Source: Auricularia sp. M13
Lineage: Eukaryota; Basidiomycota; Agaricomycetes; Auriculariales; Auriculariaceae
Length of the DNA stretch: 64,000 nucleotides
NCBI GenBank assembly: GCA_037042915.1
Contig: CM073194.1
Location: forward strand, 1,984,001-2,048,000
Direction of reading: 5' to 3'
The notes beneath the pieces are model-generated. The model had not been told where the DNA came from. It was given only the letters and a program-made list of their open reading frames with translations, and made no database searches. This document shows, piece after piece, positions 1 to 11,400 of this stretch; position 1 is the stretch's first letter; every line of letters starts with the position of its first letter. The translations under genes were made by a program, and so were the position numbers.

Positions 1-620
1 GAAATCGTCGGCGAGTCGATGATCCCTTTGCGTCGCCGGCCGAGCCCATTGCACACTGAAGGCCCATGCATCTACAGCTGTACAACCGCCGCGACACATT
101 GCTTTACCGCGGCCTGCGGAGGAGCCACGCCCTATGGCTATGGTAAGCACGCGCATGCGCTAATCCTCTCCCACCGCCTGAATTCTGGCCTGGCTGCTGT
201 ATGACTGTTTCTTGTCCTGGACGCCCAGTGCAGACTTTGGCCTCGCCGATCTCGACGCTGCACTCACGCGGGAAGCCAAAGCCGTCTCAACTTCTGGATT
301 CCGTACCTCACGACGTTCCGCGCGCGCGGTCTGCGGTTGCTGAGCTAATTTGCCCTCGCCACGTCGTGCATCTGACTACCCACTACGCCGTCCGCTATAA
401 TGGCAACTACTGCTACTTGAGTCCGGGACGCCTCACCATTCGCTGGCGGCATTCCCAACAGCCAGCGTGTTTATGATGCGCGTCGTGTGCATTGCAGGGA
501 TCCGAGCAGCGGGACTGGCAGCTCTGAGGTCTACGTCAGGCCATCGGTGCGCAAAGATGTCTGATTCGCGGGATGGACAGTGTCAAGTGGTGGTACATTC
601 ATGCACGTTGCACACAACGA
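1..620. other. no supported gene
   Basis: Open frames here are short, overlap on both strands and show no recognisable domain, signal peptide or splice-consistent reading. The right part is the 3' flank of the small secreted protein on the minus strand. Confidence 0.5.
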
Positions 621-971
621 CTACAGACAGTAATCCGGGTTCGTGCTCCCCACGCCGCCGCAGCCGTTCCAGCAGAAGCCCTCGTACATGAGCTCGCCGT
701 GGCTCAGGCAGCCGAAGATGGAGTTGACGATGTGGACCTGGTCCGTCGCCTGCCCGTTCTGCTGCAGCACGCGCACGATGTGGTCGTGGTAGTTGCCTGT
801 GCATGTATTGCGTTAGACTGGGCCTGCCAGTGCGGGCGGTCAGACTTGGAGCGCAAGGTTGTACGCACCGATGTTAAGCAACGATTGGCCGCAGTAGACG
901 CCGCCCTGGTTGCAGCTGCGCGCCGCGGCCGCAGACACGACGAGGAGTATGCTCGCGATCGAAAACTGCAT
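621..971 (-). CDS. small cysteine-rich secreted protein
   Basis: Two exons (869-971 and 621-796) joined by a 72-bp GTGCGT..CAG intron give a 92-residue protein. The start MQFSIASILLVVSAAAA is a clear signal peptide with likely cleavage before ARSCNQGG. The mature part has six cysteines (SCNQ, VYCGQ, FGCLS, GFCWNGC, DYCL), an even number that fits a disulphide-stabilised extracellular protein. I do not recognise the family. The size, signal peptide and six cysteines resemble fungal small secreted or effector-like proteins, but no function follows from that. The start was chosen because it gives a clean signal peptide; an upstream in-frame ATG would add a non-hydrophobic lead. Confidence 0.75.
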
Positions 972-3226
972 AATTGTCGTGTGTACGGGGTCCTGGATGA
1001 GAATGAGGGCGAGTCTAGAGGTGAACCGAGAGAGCACTGATTGCAGGGAAGGGTGACTGGAGCTGAAAGGTTTGCCCTCCGAGGATCTATATACCGTTTT
1101 CTCTATCTTATTTTAGTACAGACACGACTCGTGTTGGCGCTGCTCATTGCCCGGCACGTCGAGTCAACCTGGGTAATACATGGAAGCAGCTAGATGCTGG
1201 ATCTTCCCCAAGCGCAGATTAAGCCTGGCCATCATGACAGCCGACGCAGGCAGGACTTCCGGCCTTCTGAGATGTTTGCATGGGATCATCAGGAGCGCCT
1301 GTATATACCTAGCTCCGTATACCGTCTCAGGTAGTTCGCCATAGGCACGGGATGGTGGCGAGTTTCGGATGTTCCGACAGCGCGAGACGGACTGTGCGGG
1401 CGGATGGTTCCATGCGGATACCGACGATGGGCGGGTATGTCTGAGAACCCCATTGGGCGACTAGCAAAACGCCGGGCTTGCTCTGAAACTCCGGGGAGTA
1501 ACACCTGAATCGAACGAACCCTCACGGTGACGGCGACACCTATGTCTAGTATGGGAGACGCTGGCAGAAAGATGATCGAAATCTGCAGCAAGGTACCAAA
1601 GGCGCCACTATGTACTACTTATTGCTTCGAACACTGGCGGCAACCCTTCGTCTCATCGCATAAGCAATTTCGTGATAGAGTAAGTCGCAGATCGGCGCGA
1701 AGTATAACAAGCTCGGCCATGCATGGTCGGTGCTGATATTGAGCACGAGATCATGCTGTCTCTATTCCGGCGTTAGTTGGGGAAGAATGGGAGGGATTCT
1801 AGGAGATTGCGGTACATAGGGGTACATAGGCGAGGCGCGCAAGTGAGGCAGAACGAAGAGACGATGTGTTTGGAAATTATGGGCTCTCCGTATGCGTTCT
1901 ATGGAACGCGGATAATAATATATGCCGGGGCCGGGTTGGCGACCGATGAAGCTTGAAGGTTGAAGAACTGATTGGGTACGATGGGGGCACCACAGCAGAT
2001 CAGCCGACTGACGCCTCAGAACGATGCGGAGTGAGGGATTGCCACGCCCAGATGAATCAAGCGATGACTGTTCACGTAAGTATGCCTCCAGCGGTAACTC
2101 ACTGGCCGATAGCCAAAGCCGCATTGCCAGCGGCACTCAAACAACAGTGTGTCCGGAAGCGGACTCTTTAACTCAGCGAGTTGAACCATACTGTTTTTCT
2201 TTAAGCCTTTATATGATCAATCGCCATAAATTCATTGCACATCCTGTCATTACAGCAGGAGGGAGAACTGGATAGATGGGAGAATTAGAGTTAATTAGAT
2301 TGGGACGGAGAGTTCGAGATTGGTCAATGGGTGACCGCCGGACCTTCTGTTATTCGCAGATAGCATGTATACATAGTTTACGTAGCCTCTACCATGCTAC
2401 GTGCGTTGGACTGGCGGCTAATTGAGATAACGGGACGCTGGACATGGTCTGCGAGGGAGTTGAGCGGGTACAAGAATGACTAATAGCTACTGTACAGTAC
2501 GTAGCACCATAGCAATCCAATCGCTGCTCTGCGAGTATTCCGGACCACTGCATATACTTTCTGACGGAGCATCTATGCACGCTGACACATGGGTGGGGTA
2601 GTTAGTTTGTACAGGAGAATATGGTGAGAGTTTTCCCGTGTGACCACACGTATCGGAATCGCTGCTTGCATGCTCTCCTACAGACATTGGAGGAACGGCT
2701 TTGCTTGGCTGTCTGCTGAGATGTCTCCTCGATTAACAATGCTACACAACCGGCCGGAGCGACTCTGGACATCGCTGGCTCCATCCTCCGTCGACTTCTG
2801 GACTCGCGCCCAACCACTGGGCTGGGCACCCAAACCCGGGTACCCACAAACACTACGCCCAAACTGGGGCGCGAATTCAATGCCCTGGGCTGTACTGCGG
2901 CCCACTGGGAAGGAGTATGCGACATGGGAAGGCGAATCTATTCGTGGTACACCAGATCGGTCGTGGGAATCCCGGGGTTTCTCATGACCAAAGAGTGTTG
3001 TACATGTACTGCGGGGTCGCAGAAGGGGTCGATGCTGAGGCGCTGAGGGCGCCAACCGCGAAGCGATCCCCACAAATGTAAGGAGCGCTCGGACATGGAA
3101 GAGTCCCGTGCCCTGCGGCCGGAATATTCCTGTAATGTGCCAATATACAGGGGTATAAAGTGCATGAAGTCTGAGTCGCAGTCAGCCCAGACCAGTACTC
3201 GGCAACTCCTCGCTTTGTATTGCAAC
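972..3226. other. long intergenic stretch, no supported gene
   Basis: About 2.2 kb without a frame that looks like protein. Several short frames of 60-130 codons overlap on opposite strands (for example around 2,640-3,070), but none has a domain, hydrophobic signal or splice-consistent extension. No tandem repeat or terminal inverted repeat was seen. Confidence 0.45.
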
Positions 3227-4226
3227 ATGTCGCCTACCATCGAGCAACGCATCGCGTTCGTGAAGAACACCAAGTTGGCTGCGGTCGGCACCCCTTCGCA
3301 CGGCGGCGGCGGCGGCGGCAGACTTAACTTCGCAGCGGCTAGTGACGGCGACGCACAAAGCGCTGTTGCGGCGGGCGATTCCGTGCTCGCCTTCGTTGCT
3401 CACCTCAGGGACCAGCTGAAGGTCGGTACCCCCTCGCGATGTGGCCATCGCAGTGACGTTGCGCGCTAGGTCGACGTGGTCAACTCGACTCTCTTCGCGC
3501 AGCGCGCAGCGGACGCCCAATATGATCATGTCCAGGACGTCGAGAACTGGTACAACTGCTACAAGGACACCCTCGAGATGATTGGATGGAGCGTCCAGCC
3601 CTTCAGGTAGGCGGGAGCAGATCTCGCCCGAGACGACTCACTGACAATGACATGTCGTTCAGTTTCGCCAAGGTGGACGACGTCGACAAGTACGGGTCGG
3701 TCGACAAGCTCATGGTCGATCTTGAGAAGCAGCATCTCTCCGCCGACCAGTTCGCGCTGCTGGAGAAGACGATCAAGGCTTTGAAGCAGGACGAGAATGA
3801 AGCGGCCCTCAAGGAATTCGACGACGCGAGCAAGAGGCTCACCACCCCTCACGGCAATTTCCAGGTCGGCGTCGCTGGGTGAGTCGATGCACATGGTACT
3901 CTGCAGAGTGTACAGCGTCTCAACGCGAAGGTGTCCAGGAAAAAAGCTCAGGGCAACGCCGTGCTCGAGTTTGGGTACTTCCATTTCACCACGCACCCGA
4001 TCACCAAAGTGCTCTTCCGTTCGTTCGGCCAGACAGTCGAGTTCTACCACGGTAGCTGATTCATGGATACGTCTGACAGCGCACGTGCTGACGGCTGCAC
4101 ACAGGTCACCAGAGCATGACTCTCAACGAGGACACCTACGCAGGGCTCAGAAACGACGTCAGCGAAAAGCTTGAGAAGGACACCAAGGACCTGGATGAAG
4201 TCGTGAACATTGTGATTCACAAGTAG
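3227..4226 (+). CDS. unrecognised soluble protein, five exons
   Basis: Exons 3227-3421, 3470-3606, 3663-3864, 3907-4051 and 4105-4226 join in frame through short GT..AG introns. The protein starts MSPTIEQRIAFVKNTK and ends VVNIVIHK. It has a glycine run near residue 27, a hydrophilic helical middle (segments around DKLMVDLEKQHLSADQFALL and ALKQDENEAALKEF) and a later sheet-like stretch (FGYFHFTTHPITKVLFRSFG). No signal peptide or membrane segment is visible. I do not recognise the family. A helix-then-sheet layout occurs in some membrane-active fungal and bacterial proteins, but that is only a resemblance. The fourth junction was chosen so that NFQ joins SVQRLNAK; the alternative donor 12 bases downstream breaks the frame. 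Confidence 0.65.
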
Positions 4227-4965
4227 CCCGCTATTGACGTTGTGTCGCCGAGAGAATGATTTGTCCCTGACTTGTAAGCACGCCGCAGCGCCGCCCGAGA
4301 GAATCAGTACATCCGCTGCCAGATTCTGCCATTCGTATCATGATGTTACCAAACTGACGCGAATGCGGGACATGGAAAGACTTGAAAAAGACTGCATGCA
4401 CGGCATATTTTTCCTGAGCGGCCGAGCCACTGCCAACTGCAGCAAAGCCTCCGATTGCACAGCTCTTGCTCTGATATAGCGCAAGCTCCATTAGGCACAG
4501 TATTGGTGAATAGACGACGACAATGTCGCAGTGACAGCGTGCTGGCCATGGAGAGACGGACAGAATGGGACTCGCCGAGTCCTAGCCGCTGCGAGCCTGA
4601 GTTCTGAGACAGACAAGGAAGGCACTGCCGTCATGCGGATATGTCGTCGAGCGACGCAACCTCGGAGCTGGATAGAGCCAGTGTTTCCGAATCGCGCGTG
4701 AGGAGCAATGTAAGAGTCTGCGCGCGGGCAGAAGCACTCGTAACAGTCACACCCGTGGCGTAGGGCAGGTGAAAAGCGACGATCCCAGTAAGTACGGCTA
4801 CGACGCCCTACCGCAAGAATGAGCTGGATAGCCGACACAGGTGCGTAGACGGAAGGGTAATGGTGACGCAGGAACTTGACTGGCAGTGGAAGCTGGACGA
4901 TGGACGGGGATAAGCGGCGGAGCGGAGCCCGAAACGGCGTAAAACCTTCGGATTCGGCCTTCATC
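4227..4965. other. intergenic, no supported gene
   Basis: About 740 bp between the unrecognised five-exon gene and eIF3L. Only short overlapping frames are present. The right end is presumably the eIF3L promoter; no clear TATA box was seen. Confidence 0.5.
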
Positions 4966-7900
4966 ATGTCGCGCGTGCAACTGTGGGCGGCGGAGCAGGA
5001 CGACGAGGACCTGGGCGAGGTCGACGTGGGCCTTGCCATTGGGAGCTATGGCCAGCAAGAGCGTGCGTGTCTTTTGTCTGAGCTGGACGATTTACTGACA
5101 TTGCTGCTTTGCTCTGCTTGCTCTGCTCACCCTGGCTCGTTGCGGCTTGCTCGACTCGCGTCTGGCTCTCTCGTTGTCGGCTTTCCTACTTGGATGCTCG
5201 CTCTAATTACCTGGCTCATTACACCGCCCGCGATGCCCACGCGGCCGCCCTCGCCGAACGCGCAGTGCAACCGCGGTTCGACGAGGCCGCATTCGCGCTG
5301 CTGCAGCACCAAATGGCACAGCAGCAAGCGCAGCTCGCCGCAATCCCCGACGCCGTGAAGCGGTTCCTTCTAGGCTTCCACCGTGCCGTGCGCGAGCACA
5401 ACGTCGCCGAAATCAGCGCGGCGTACGACGGCGGGTGGAACAAGCTGACGGAAAAGTACTACGCCAAGACGGAATGGCCGGACGCGGAGCTCGTCGCGCC
5501 GCTGGTGGGCGACGACCCGCTCTTCCTGATCCTCTACCGCGAGCTCTACTACCGCCACGTCTACTCGCGCCTCAGCCCCGAGCCGGACGACCGCTTCCAC
5601 TCGTACGAGAACAGCTGCGAGCTCTTCAACTTCCTCCTCAACTCCGACGGCCCCGTCCCCCTCGAGCTGCCCGACCAGTGGCTGTGGGACATCATCGACG
5701 AGTTCATCTACCAGTTCCAGTCCTTCTGCCTCTGGCGCGCCAAGGCACGCGCTGCTGCTGCTATCGACGATGACCCCGCCCTCGCGCAGACGTGGAGCAC
5801 GTATTCGGTGCTCAATGTGCTGTACTCGTTTGTGCAGAAGAGCAGGATCAACGAGTACCTCGACGCCGTGCGCGCCGGCAAGTCTGAAGAGGAAATCAAG
5901 TACGGTTGTTCTTGCAATTTCGCGGCTGACGCTGACGCTCTTGCCCACAGCGAGATCGTCGGCGAGTACGGCCAGCGCCCGCTGTACCGCATGCTCGGCT
6001 ACTTCTCGCTCGTCGGCCTGCTGCGCGTCCACGTCCTGCTCGGCGACTACACCCTCGCCCTCTCCGTCGTCGACCACCTCGACCTCGGTCAAAAAGTGCG
6101 TCCGCGTCCCCTTGCCGTCCTGTCCATCCCTCCCTTCTACGGCCGCGGGAGCGTCTTCGTGCAGCAGTGGTCACTGCTGAGCGTACCCTCCCTGCATGCG
6201 ACCTGCGCAGTCTCCGCTATCCCTCGCCGTCTTCGCTCTCGCCGCGCTGCGCATGAGTCCCCCTTCCATCCCGCCCTGCCGCTCCCTGTTGCACCTGTTC
6301 CTCATTCCCGTTGCGTTCGCGCACAATTTATGTTTTTTCGCCCTCGCTCGCCCCGCCCGTCCCCCCATCTTCGCTCTTCTCGCCTTCTCGCCCTTCCCTC
6401 ACCCCAACTGACACCGCCCCCACCCAAACAGTCCATGCTCTCGCGCGTGACCGCATGCCACGTCGCGACGTACTACTACGTCGGCTTCTGCTACTTCGTC
6501 CTGCGCCGCTACGCCGACGCGACGCGCGTCTTTGCCGGCGTGCTCAATTTTGTGGGGCGCATGCGGCAGTATCATACACGGAGCTATCAGTACGACCAGG
6601 TGCGCCGAGTTTAGTTTGCTTTCGCCCGAGGATGTTGCAATGTTGTGACGGTGCCGCGCTGCGACGTGCGCGGATGGTCGGGCGAGCTGGAGAACACCCC
6701 CACGAACCCGGCCGCTCCGCATATCTTCTTCTCTCGTCCTCGCCTACACCATCTCTTCACTAACCCCTCCCCTCCCCCCGCCTCGCCACGCAGATCAACA
6801 AAACAGCGGACAGGATGTACGCCCTATTCGCGCTGGCGGTGGCGCTCGCGCCGGGCGCGCGGCCGGACGACACGGCGCTGGCGGGCGCGCGCGAGCGCTT
6901 CGGCGAGCAGACGGCGCGCATGGCGCGCGGCGAGCCGGCCGCGTTCGACGAGCTGTTCGCCTATGCGTGCCCCAAGTTTATCGCCCCCGATGGGGCTGGT
7001 GGGGCGTGGGACCATCAGGTGCGTTTTGGGTTTTTTTTGGGTGGTTTGGGAGTGGTTTGGTATGGTGGGAGAGGGCGAGGATTTTTGGGTGGGGAGGGGG
7101 AGGGGCGTCAGGGCTGGCGGGCGCATGGCGAATCCTCGTCCGCCGCTGCCGACCTTGCGCCCACTTCATGGCGGCTGAGACGGGGCTGCACGCTCGCTGA
7201 GACCCCCGCTATACCCTGCTCCTCTTCGCTCTTTGCTCGCTCCTTTCACTCTTCAGCTGCCAAACCCCGCTCCTCTTCACTCTTTCGCTGACACTCCCTG
7301 CTGCAGGCGCTCTTCCGCGAGGAAGTCAAAGCACAGCTGGGCGCGGGCACGCTGCGCGGGTTCCTCAAGATGTACAAGACGGTCGACGTGCGCAAGATGG
7401 CGGCTTTCCTCGATGCGGATTTCGCGGCTGCTGCTCAGGCTGCGGGGGATTCGGTGCGTACTTGCTTTTCTGATTGCTCGCTACCAGGCGCTCATTTCCG
7501 CCGTCCTTTTTTTTCTTCTTTTTTTCGTCTATGCGTTTGTGTTTGGGTGGTGGTTGGATTTCGTCCGGCGCTTGATTCGCCTCGCGCTCTTCGACGGCTG
7601 ATTCGCCTCGCGCCCTTCGACGGCCGATTCGCTTCATGCTTCTCTCCCTGTCGCGCTGCGCGCTCCCTGCAGGTCGAGGAGGAGGTGCTGATGGAGATGA
7701 TGGTGCTCAAGCAGGCAAGCCGCAGCATCTCGCGCCTGCCCGGCGACGCCGGCTCGCTGCTCGACGGCGAGAGCGTGTGCACGAGCGATCTGGATTTCGT
7801 CATTGATGAGGTGCGTTGCTTTGTTCTTTCGTTCTTTCTTTCAGTCCCCCGCCTGCCCCTTGGCTGTTCGCTGTTCATCCTCCGCCTGCGCGTTCGCTGT

Positions 7901-8573
7901 TCGGCCTGCGCCTGCGCCTTTGCTGTTCGTCCCCTGCCTGCTCTTTCAGTCGCTGTTCATCCTTCGCCTGCTCCTTCGCTGTTGCTGTTCCCGCCCCCCC
8001 CCCCCCGTGCGCCTTCGTTGTTCATCCTTCGCCTGCGCCTTCGCTGTTCGTCTTCCGCCTGCGCCTTCGCTTTTTGTCTGCTCTCGCCGCCCGTTCGATT
8101 CCACCGATCGCTCGCCCCCTCTCTTCCGTCGTCCCATTCTGCCCGCCTGATGCCTCCCCGCGTTCATTCGCTCCCGTTCATTGACCGCTCGCCTCCGCCT
8201 GGCCTCCAACCACTCGCTCGCCTCCGCCCGCCCGTCTGCCCGCTCTCCTCCATCTACCCCGCCCGCTCCCACTCGCTCGTCCACCCGCTCACACTCGCTC
8301 GTCCGCCCGTTCCCTTGCGCCGTTCGCTTGCTCCCCTCCGCCCTCCGCCCCGTCCCTCCGCCTCCCCGCTCGGCTAACACTCGCGCCCCTCGTCCCCGCT
8401 CGCTGACACTCTTGCCCTTGCAGAACATCGTCCACGTCGCGGAGAGCACCGTCGGGCGGCGGTACGCGGGCTGGTTCATCCGCAACGCCGAGGCGGCCGA
8501 GCGCGCGTACGACGGCGTGCGCGCGCTGCCCGTGCCCGGCGTCAAGCCTGCTGCTGCTGTGGCGGCGAAGTAG
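4966..8573 (+). CDS. EIF3L: eukaryotic translation initiation factor 3 subunit L
   Basis: This is a core eIF3 subunit that works on the 40S ribosome during translation initiation in the cytoplasm. Family hallmarks run in order: [136 protein letters not shown] and [17 protein letters not shown]. Introns at 5900-5950, 6096-6431, 6600-6793, 7019-7306, 7454-7672 and 7811-8423 all have GT..AG ends and keep frame. The first intron, after the short opening exon starting at 4966, could not be settled, because no good acceptor lies before about 5,260. Introns are unusually long for this genome, and the last (613 bp) is filled with pyrimidine-rich degenerate repeats. Confidence 0.93.
7811..8423 (+). 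repeat. pyrimidine-rich degenerate repeats inside an eIF3L intron
   Basis: The last eIF3L intron is almost entirely C/T on the plus strand. It holds repeated variants of CGCCTGCGCCTTCGCTGTTC, a run of about thirteen C near 7,996, and later CCGCCCG/CTCGC variants. The GTGCGT donor and CTTGCAG acceptor are intact. Confidence 0.7.
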
Positions 8574-9195
8574 GCGGGTGCTGCTGCTTACCGGTAGCCT
8601 GCTGCGAAATGCGCAGGGTGGGTTGATTGCGGTATGGACGAGGAGTGGGTGTATCTAGAGAAGCACGGTGCGGTGCGGAAAAATTCTGTCCTGCGCGCGT
8701 GCGCGACACTAGTACTGGGGGACGCGTCTTCTCTGGCAATGTGCATCGGCCGTCATGAGCACCGGCGCCCTTGGAGGCCGCTATCTTCGTGACTGCTTTG
8801 GCAAAGGAAATTGTCCATGGATCTCCGCGCTGCTTCGGGACTGCTTCGTGCTTCTCCGAGTCCGAGTCTTTTTGGTGCGGTGCGGCTGCAATCGAGTTCT
8901 CGCACACGCCACGAGCAACACATCTGACAGAACAGCTCTGTCCTCCAGGCCGTCCAATTCCTCTCTGAGTCTCCGACCAGATGAGACAGACCCTTAGATC
9001 TGTGCCTGTGCAGGTGCTCGCGGATGCAAATGGCTTAGCGCAGATCTGAGATATACTTACTGCCATTCTCCCGCTCATCACGAGCGTGTATGATAATGAT
9101 ATCAGGCGGCTGCGCTGATGAGTCCCGCCACACGGTGGGTATAAAGCGGCCAGTAACGCTGTGTTCCGCCGCGCGTCCCCCCACCGCGCGCGGCC
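8574..9195. other. intergenic, no supported gene
   Basis: About 620 bp between eIF3L and the first DUF6533 gene. A TATAAAG box at about 9,140 lies some 57 bp before the DUF6533 start and is probably its promoter. Confidence 0.5.
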
Positions 9196-10900
9196 ATGGA
9201 CCCCGCGCATCTCGCGCCCGTCGTCGCGTCCCTTGAGCGCGGCAGGATCGTTCATGTCAGTGCGTCCTTTGGCGTGGTAGGCGGGACCCGAGCTTACTGT
9301 ATATGCATATGCGTGCAGTATTTGCATGATGCGCTGCGAAGCGAATCGCGGGAATTGAGGGTTTCGTTTGGCTGACTCGGAGGGAATTGCATGCGTGTCT
9401 TGCAGTGTCCGCGGCTGCTCTGTTTGTACGTCTGGAGGCTTCTTCGAAGCAACAGTATTGAGCCCGGCGCTGACTTTGGCGCTGCGATAGGTGTACGACT
9501 ACTTTACGACGCTCGCGGACGAGGTGGCGTTCATCTGGCGCGCGCACTGGGGCGCGGGCAAGATCCTGTTCCTCGTCGTGCGCTATATTACGTGGCCCGA
9601 GCTGTTCATCGTGCTCTACAGTGCGTAAAGTCGGCCTTTCTTCCGTTCGCAGTGCTGACGACGCGCACGCTGTAGTCGAGCTGTTCGACGTGCCTAATCA
9701 TGTGTGCCATGCGATATACACGTATACAACCTGTACGCGCTTGCAGCTTTAATTGCCACGGCGCGCGTTGCTCAGCACTGGCAGGGTCGATTGTCGCCGG
9801 GATTACTATTGCGGAAAGTGAGTAACAGGGCGTGAGGGCGTCTCGGATGTGACGCTCAGCATGCTGGTGTAGTGGTGATGATCCTGCGGACATGGGCGAT
9901 TTGGGACGGCCGGCGCACGGTGCTGCTCGCGCTCTCCACCATTCTGTTCGCCATCACGATCTCCAACTGCGTCGTCGTCGTGTACTACGTCAGACACACG
10001 CGCGGTGCGTTTCCTTCTCCTCTTCACATTCGCTGCACTTGAAGTTCATGCGACTCGGTGAAATTTTCAGTTATCCGTGCGGCGGAGGTTCTGCCTGGCA
10101 TTATAGGATGTGTGCTCGTCTCGTCGACGAAACGCGTCGGCGTCGCGTGGATGAGCATCGCGGCATTCGAGCTTGGTGCGCTCTCACCGCCCTTGCCCCG
10201 TCTCATCCTTGCGCTCTCAACTAATCCCCGAGGATTTCGCAGTTATTGTGGCTATGACGTTGGTCAAGGGAATTCAGCACTGTGAGCTGTCGTCCTCGGG
10301 GTCGAGCAGTGTTGCTAACCATATGCAACGCAGTCCGGACGTCATCTTCGACGCTGCTCTCTTCGCTATACCGAGACGGTACGTTCACCACATCATCCCC
10401 GCGCGCGCGCCGATGTGAAGTTGCGACGGCATCAGGGCTACTATATTTTATCTATCTATTCGGTATGCATCTGCGCGGGCCAGCGCAGGAACGTCGATGA
10501 GAATGAGAACTGAGATCGACCCTCCTCGACAGCTATCTCGCTCGCCAACATGATCTTTGTCTACTCAGCACCCGTCCGTCCCGCTTCCTCCTCTCAGGCT
10601 AACCTCTATTCTCACGCAAGTCTAAATGCAGGACGAATATATCGTACTCCTCGCAGAGTGCGTCCGCCCCACTCTTACGCCCTCGATTCTTTCATTTCGT
10701 GCTCACGCAGGCGCAATCGGCTGAAGGATGCAGCGCGCGTTCCACGCGATCCTCTCGTGCCGCATCATCCTGCACCTGCGCGCGGCCGCGACGCGCCACG
10801 CGTCGTACCGCGACACCATGCTCGACACCATCACCGCCAGCGCGTCCGTGTGGTTCGGGCATTCGCGAGCCGGAGCGCAGCTGCCCGATTGGAAGGATTG
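9196..10900 (+). CDS. DUF6533 multi-pass membrane protein, copy 1
   Basis: Starts MDPAHLAPVVASLERGRIVH. A later exon, VYDYFTTLADEVAFIWRAHW followed by GKILFLVVRYITWPELFIVL, is the DUF6533 signature common in Agaricomycetes. Further exons give LILRTWAIWDGRRTVLLA with two adjacent hydrophobic helices, VIRAAEVLPGIIGCVLVSS, an ending FHAILSCRIILHLRAAATRH and a stop at 10,898-10,900. At least eight short introns split the helices, so not every junction is fixed. The family is thought to be integral to the membrane, perhaps with seven helices; its role is unknown. The next gene is a tandem paralogue. Confidence 0.8.
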
Positions 10901-11400
10901 AACTCGCGTGCGAGCTTTTCCTGCATGGCCGGATGGAAGGTAGAGGAAGAGCGCTACAGTACTATTTGTACGCTATTGGCAGGTCTGGATCTGCTTATGT
11001 CATGACCAGGTGCAGCGACAATCCAACATGCGCACTTGAGGTAATCCATTGCTGTATCCTTGACCACGTCACCCACCAAGTCCGGTCCCTTGTTGTGTCC
11101 TGAGCAGTCAACGGTACGCAATTCACCTTTGTTTGTTGTCGGACGTAATCAAAGGCAGGATAACAATGGACATCTGATGCTCCTGTCTCTTGCAGCTACG
11201 AATTGCGTTGGAGAGCCGCGGAACCGAAGCTCACATGGCGTCGGGTTGCCATACGAAGACGAACTCGCCGATCCTTCGATTCTGAAAGACACCGCGGTAC
11301 CGGGTTAGATCACAGATGTGGATGGAGGTAGATAAACGTCAGTGTCAATGAGCTGGGCTGGGAGTGTGGGGTTGCCCGCCGTTACGATCGCCCGCCGCCA
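10901..11400. other. spacer between tandem DUF6533 genes
   Basis: About 500 bp with no supported frame. It holds the terminator of copy 1 and the promoter of copy 2. Confidence 0.5.

Noticed and set aside
2640-3073. Overlapping frames of 107-131 codons on both strands
   Set aside because: Neither strand shows a domain or splice-consistent extension; likely chance in GC-rich DNA.
5370-6092. 240-codon minus-strand frame
   Set aside because: Antisense shadow of the GC-rich eIF3L exons; no domain.
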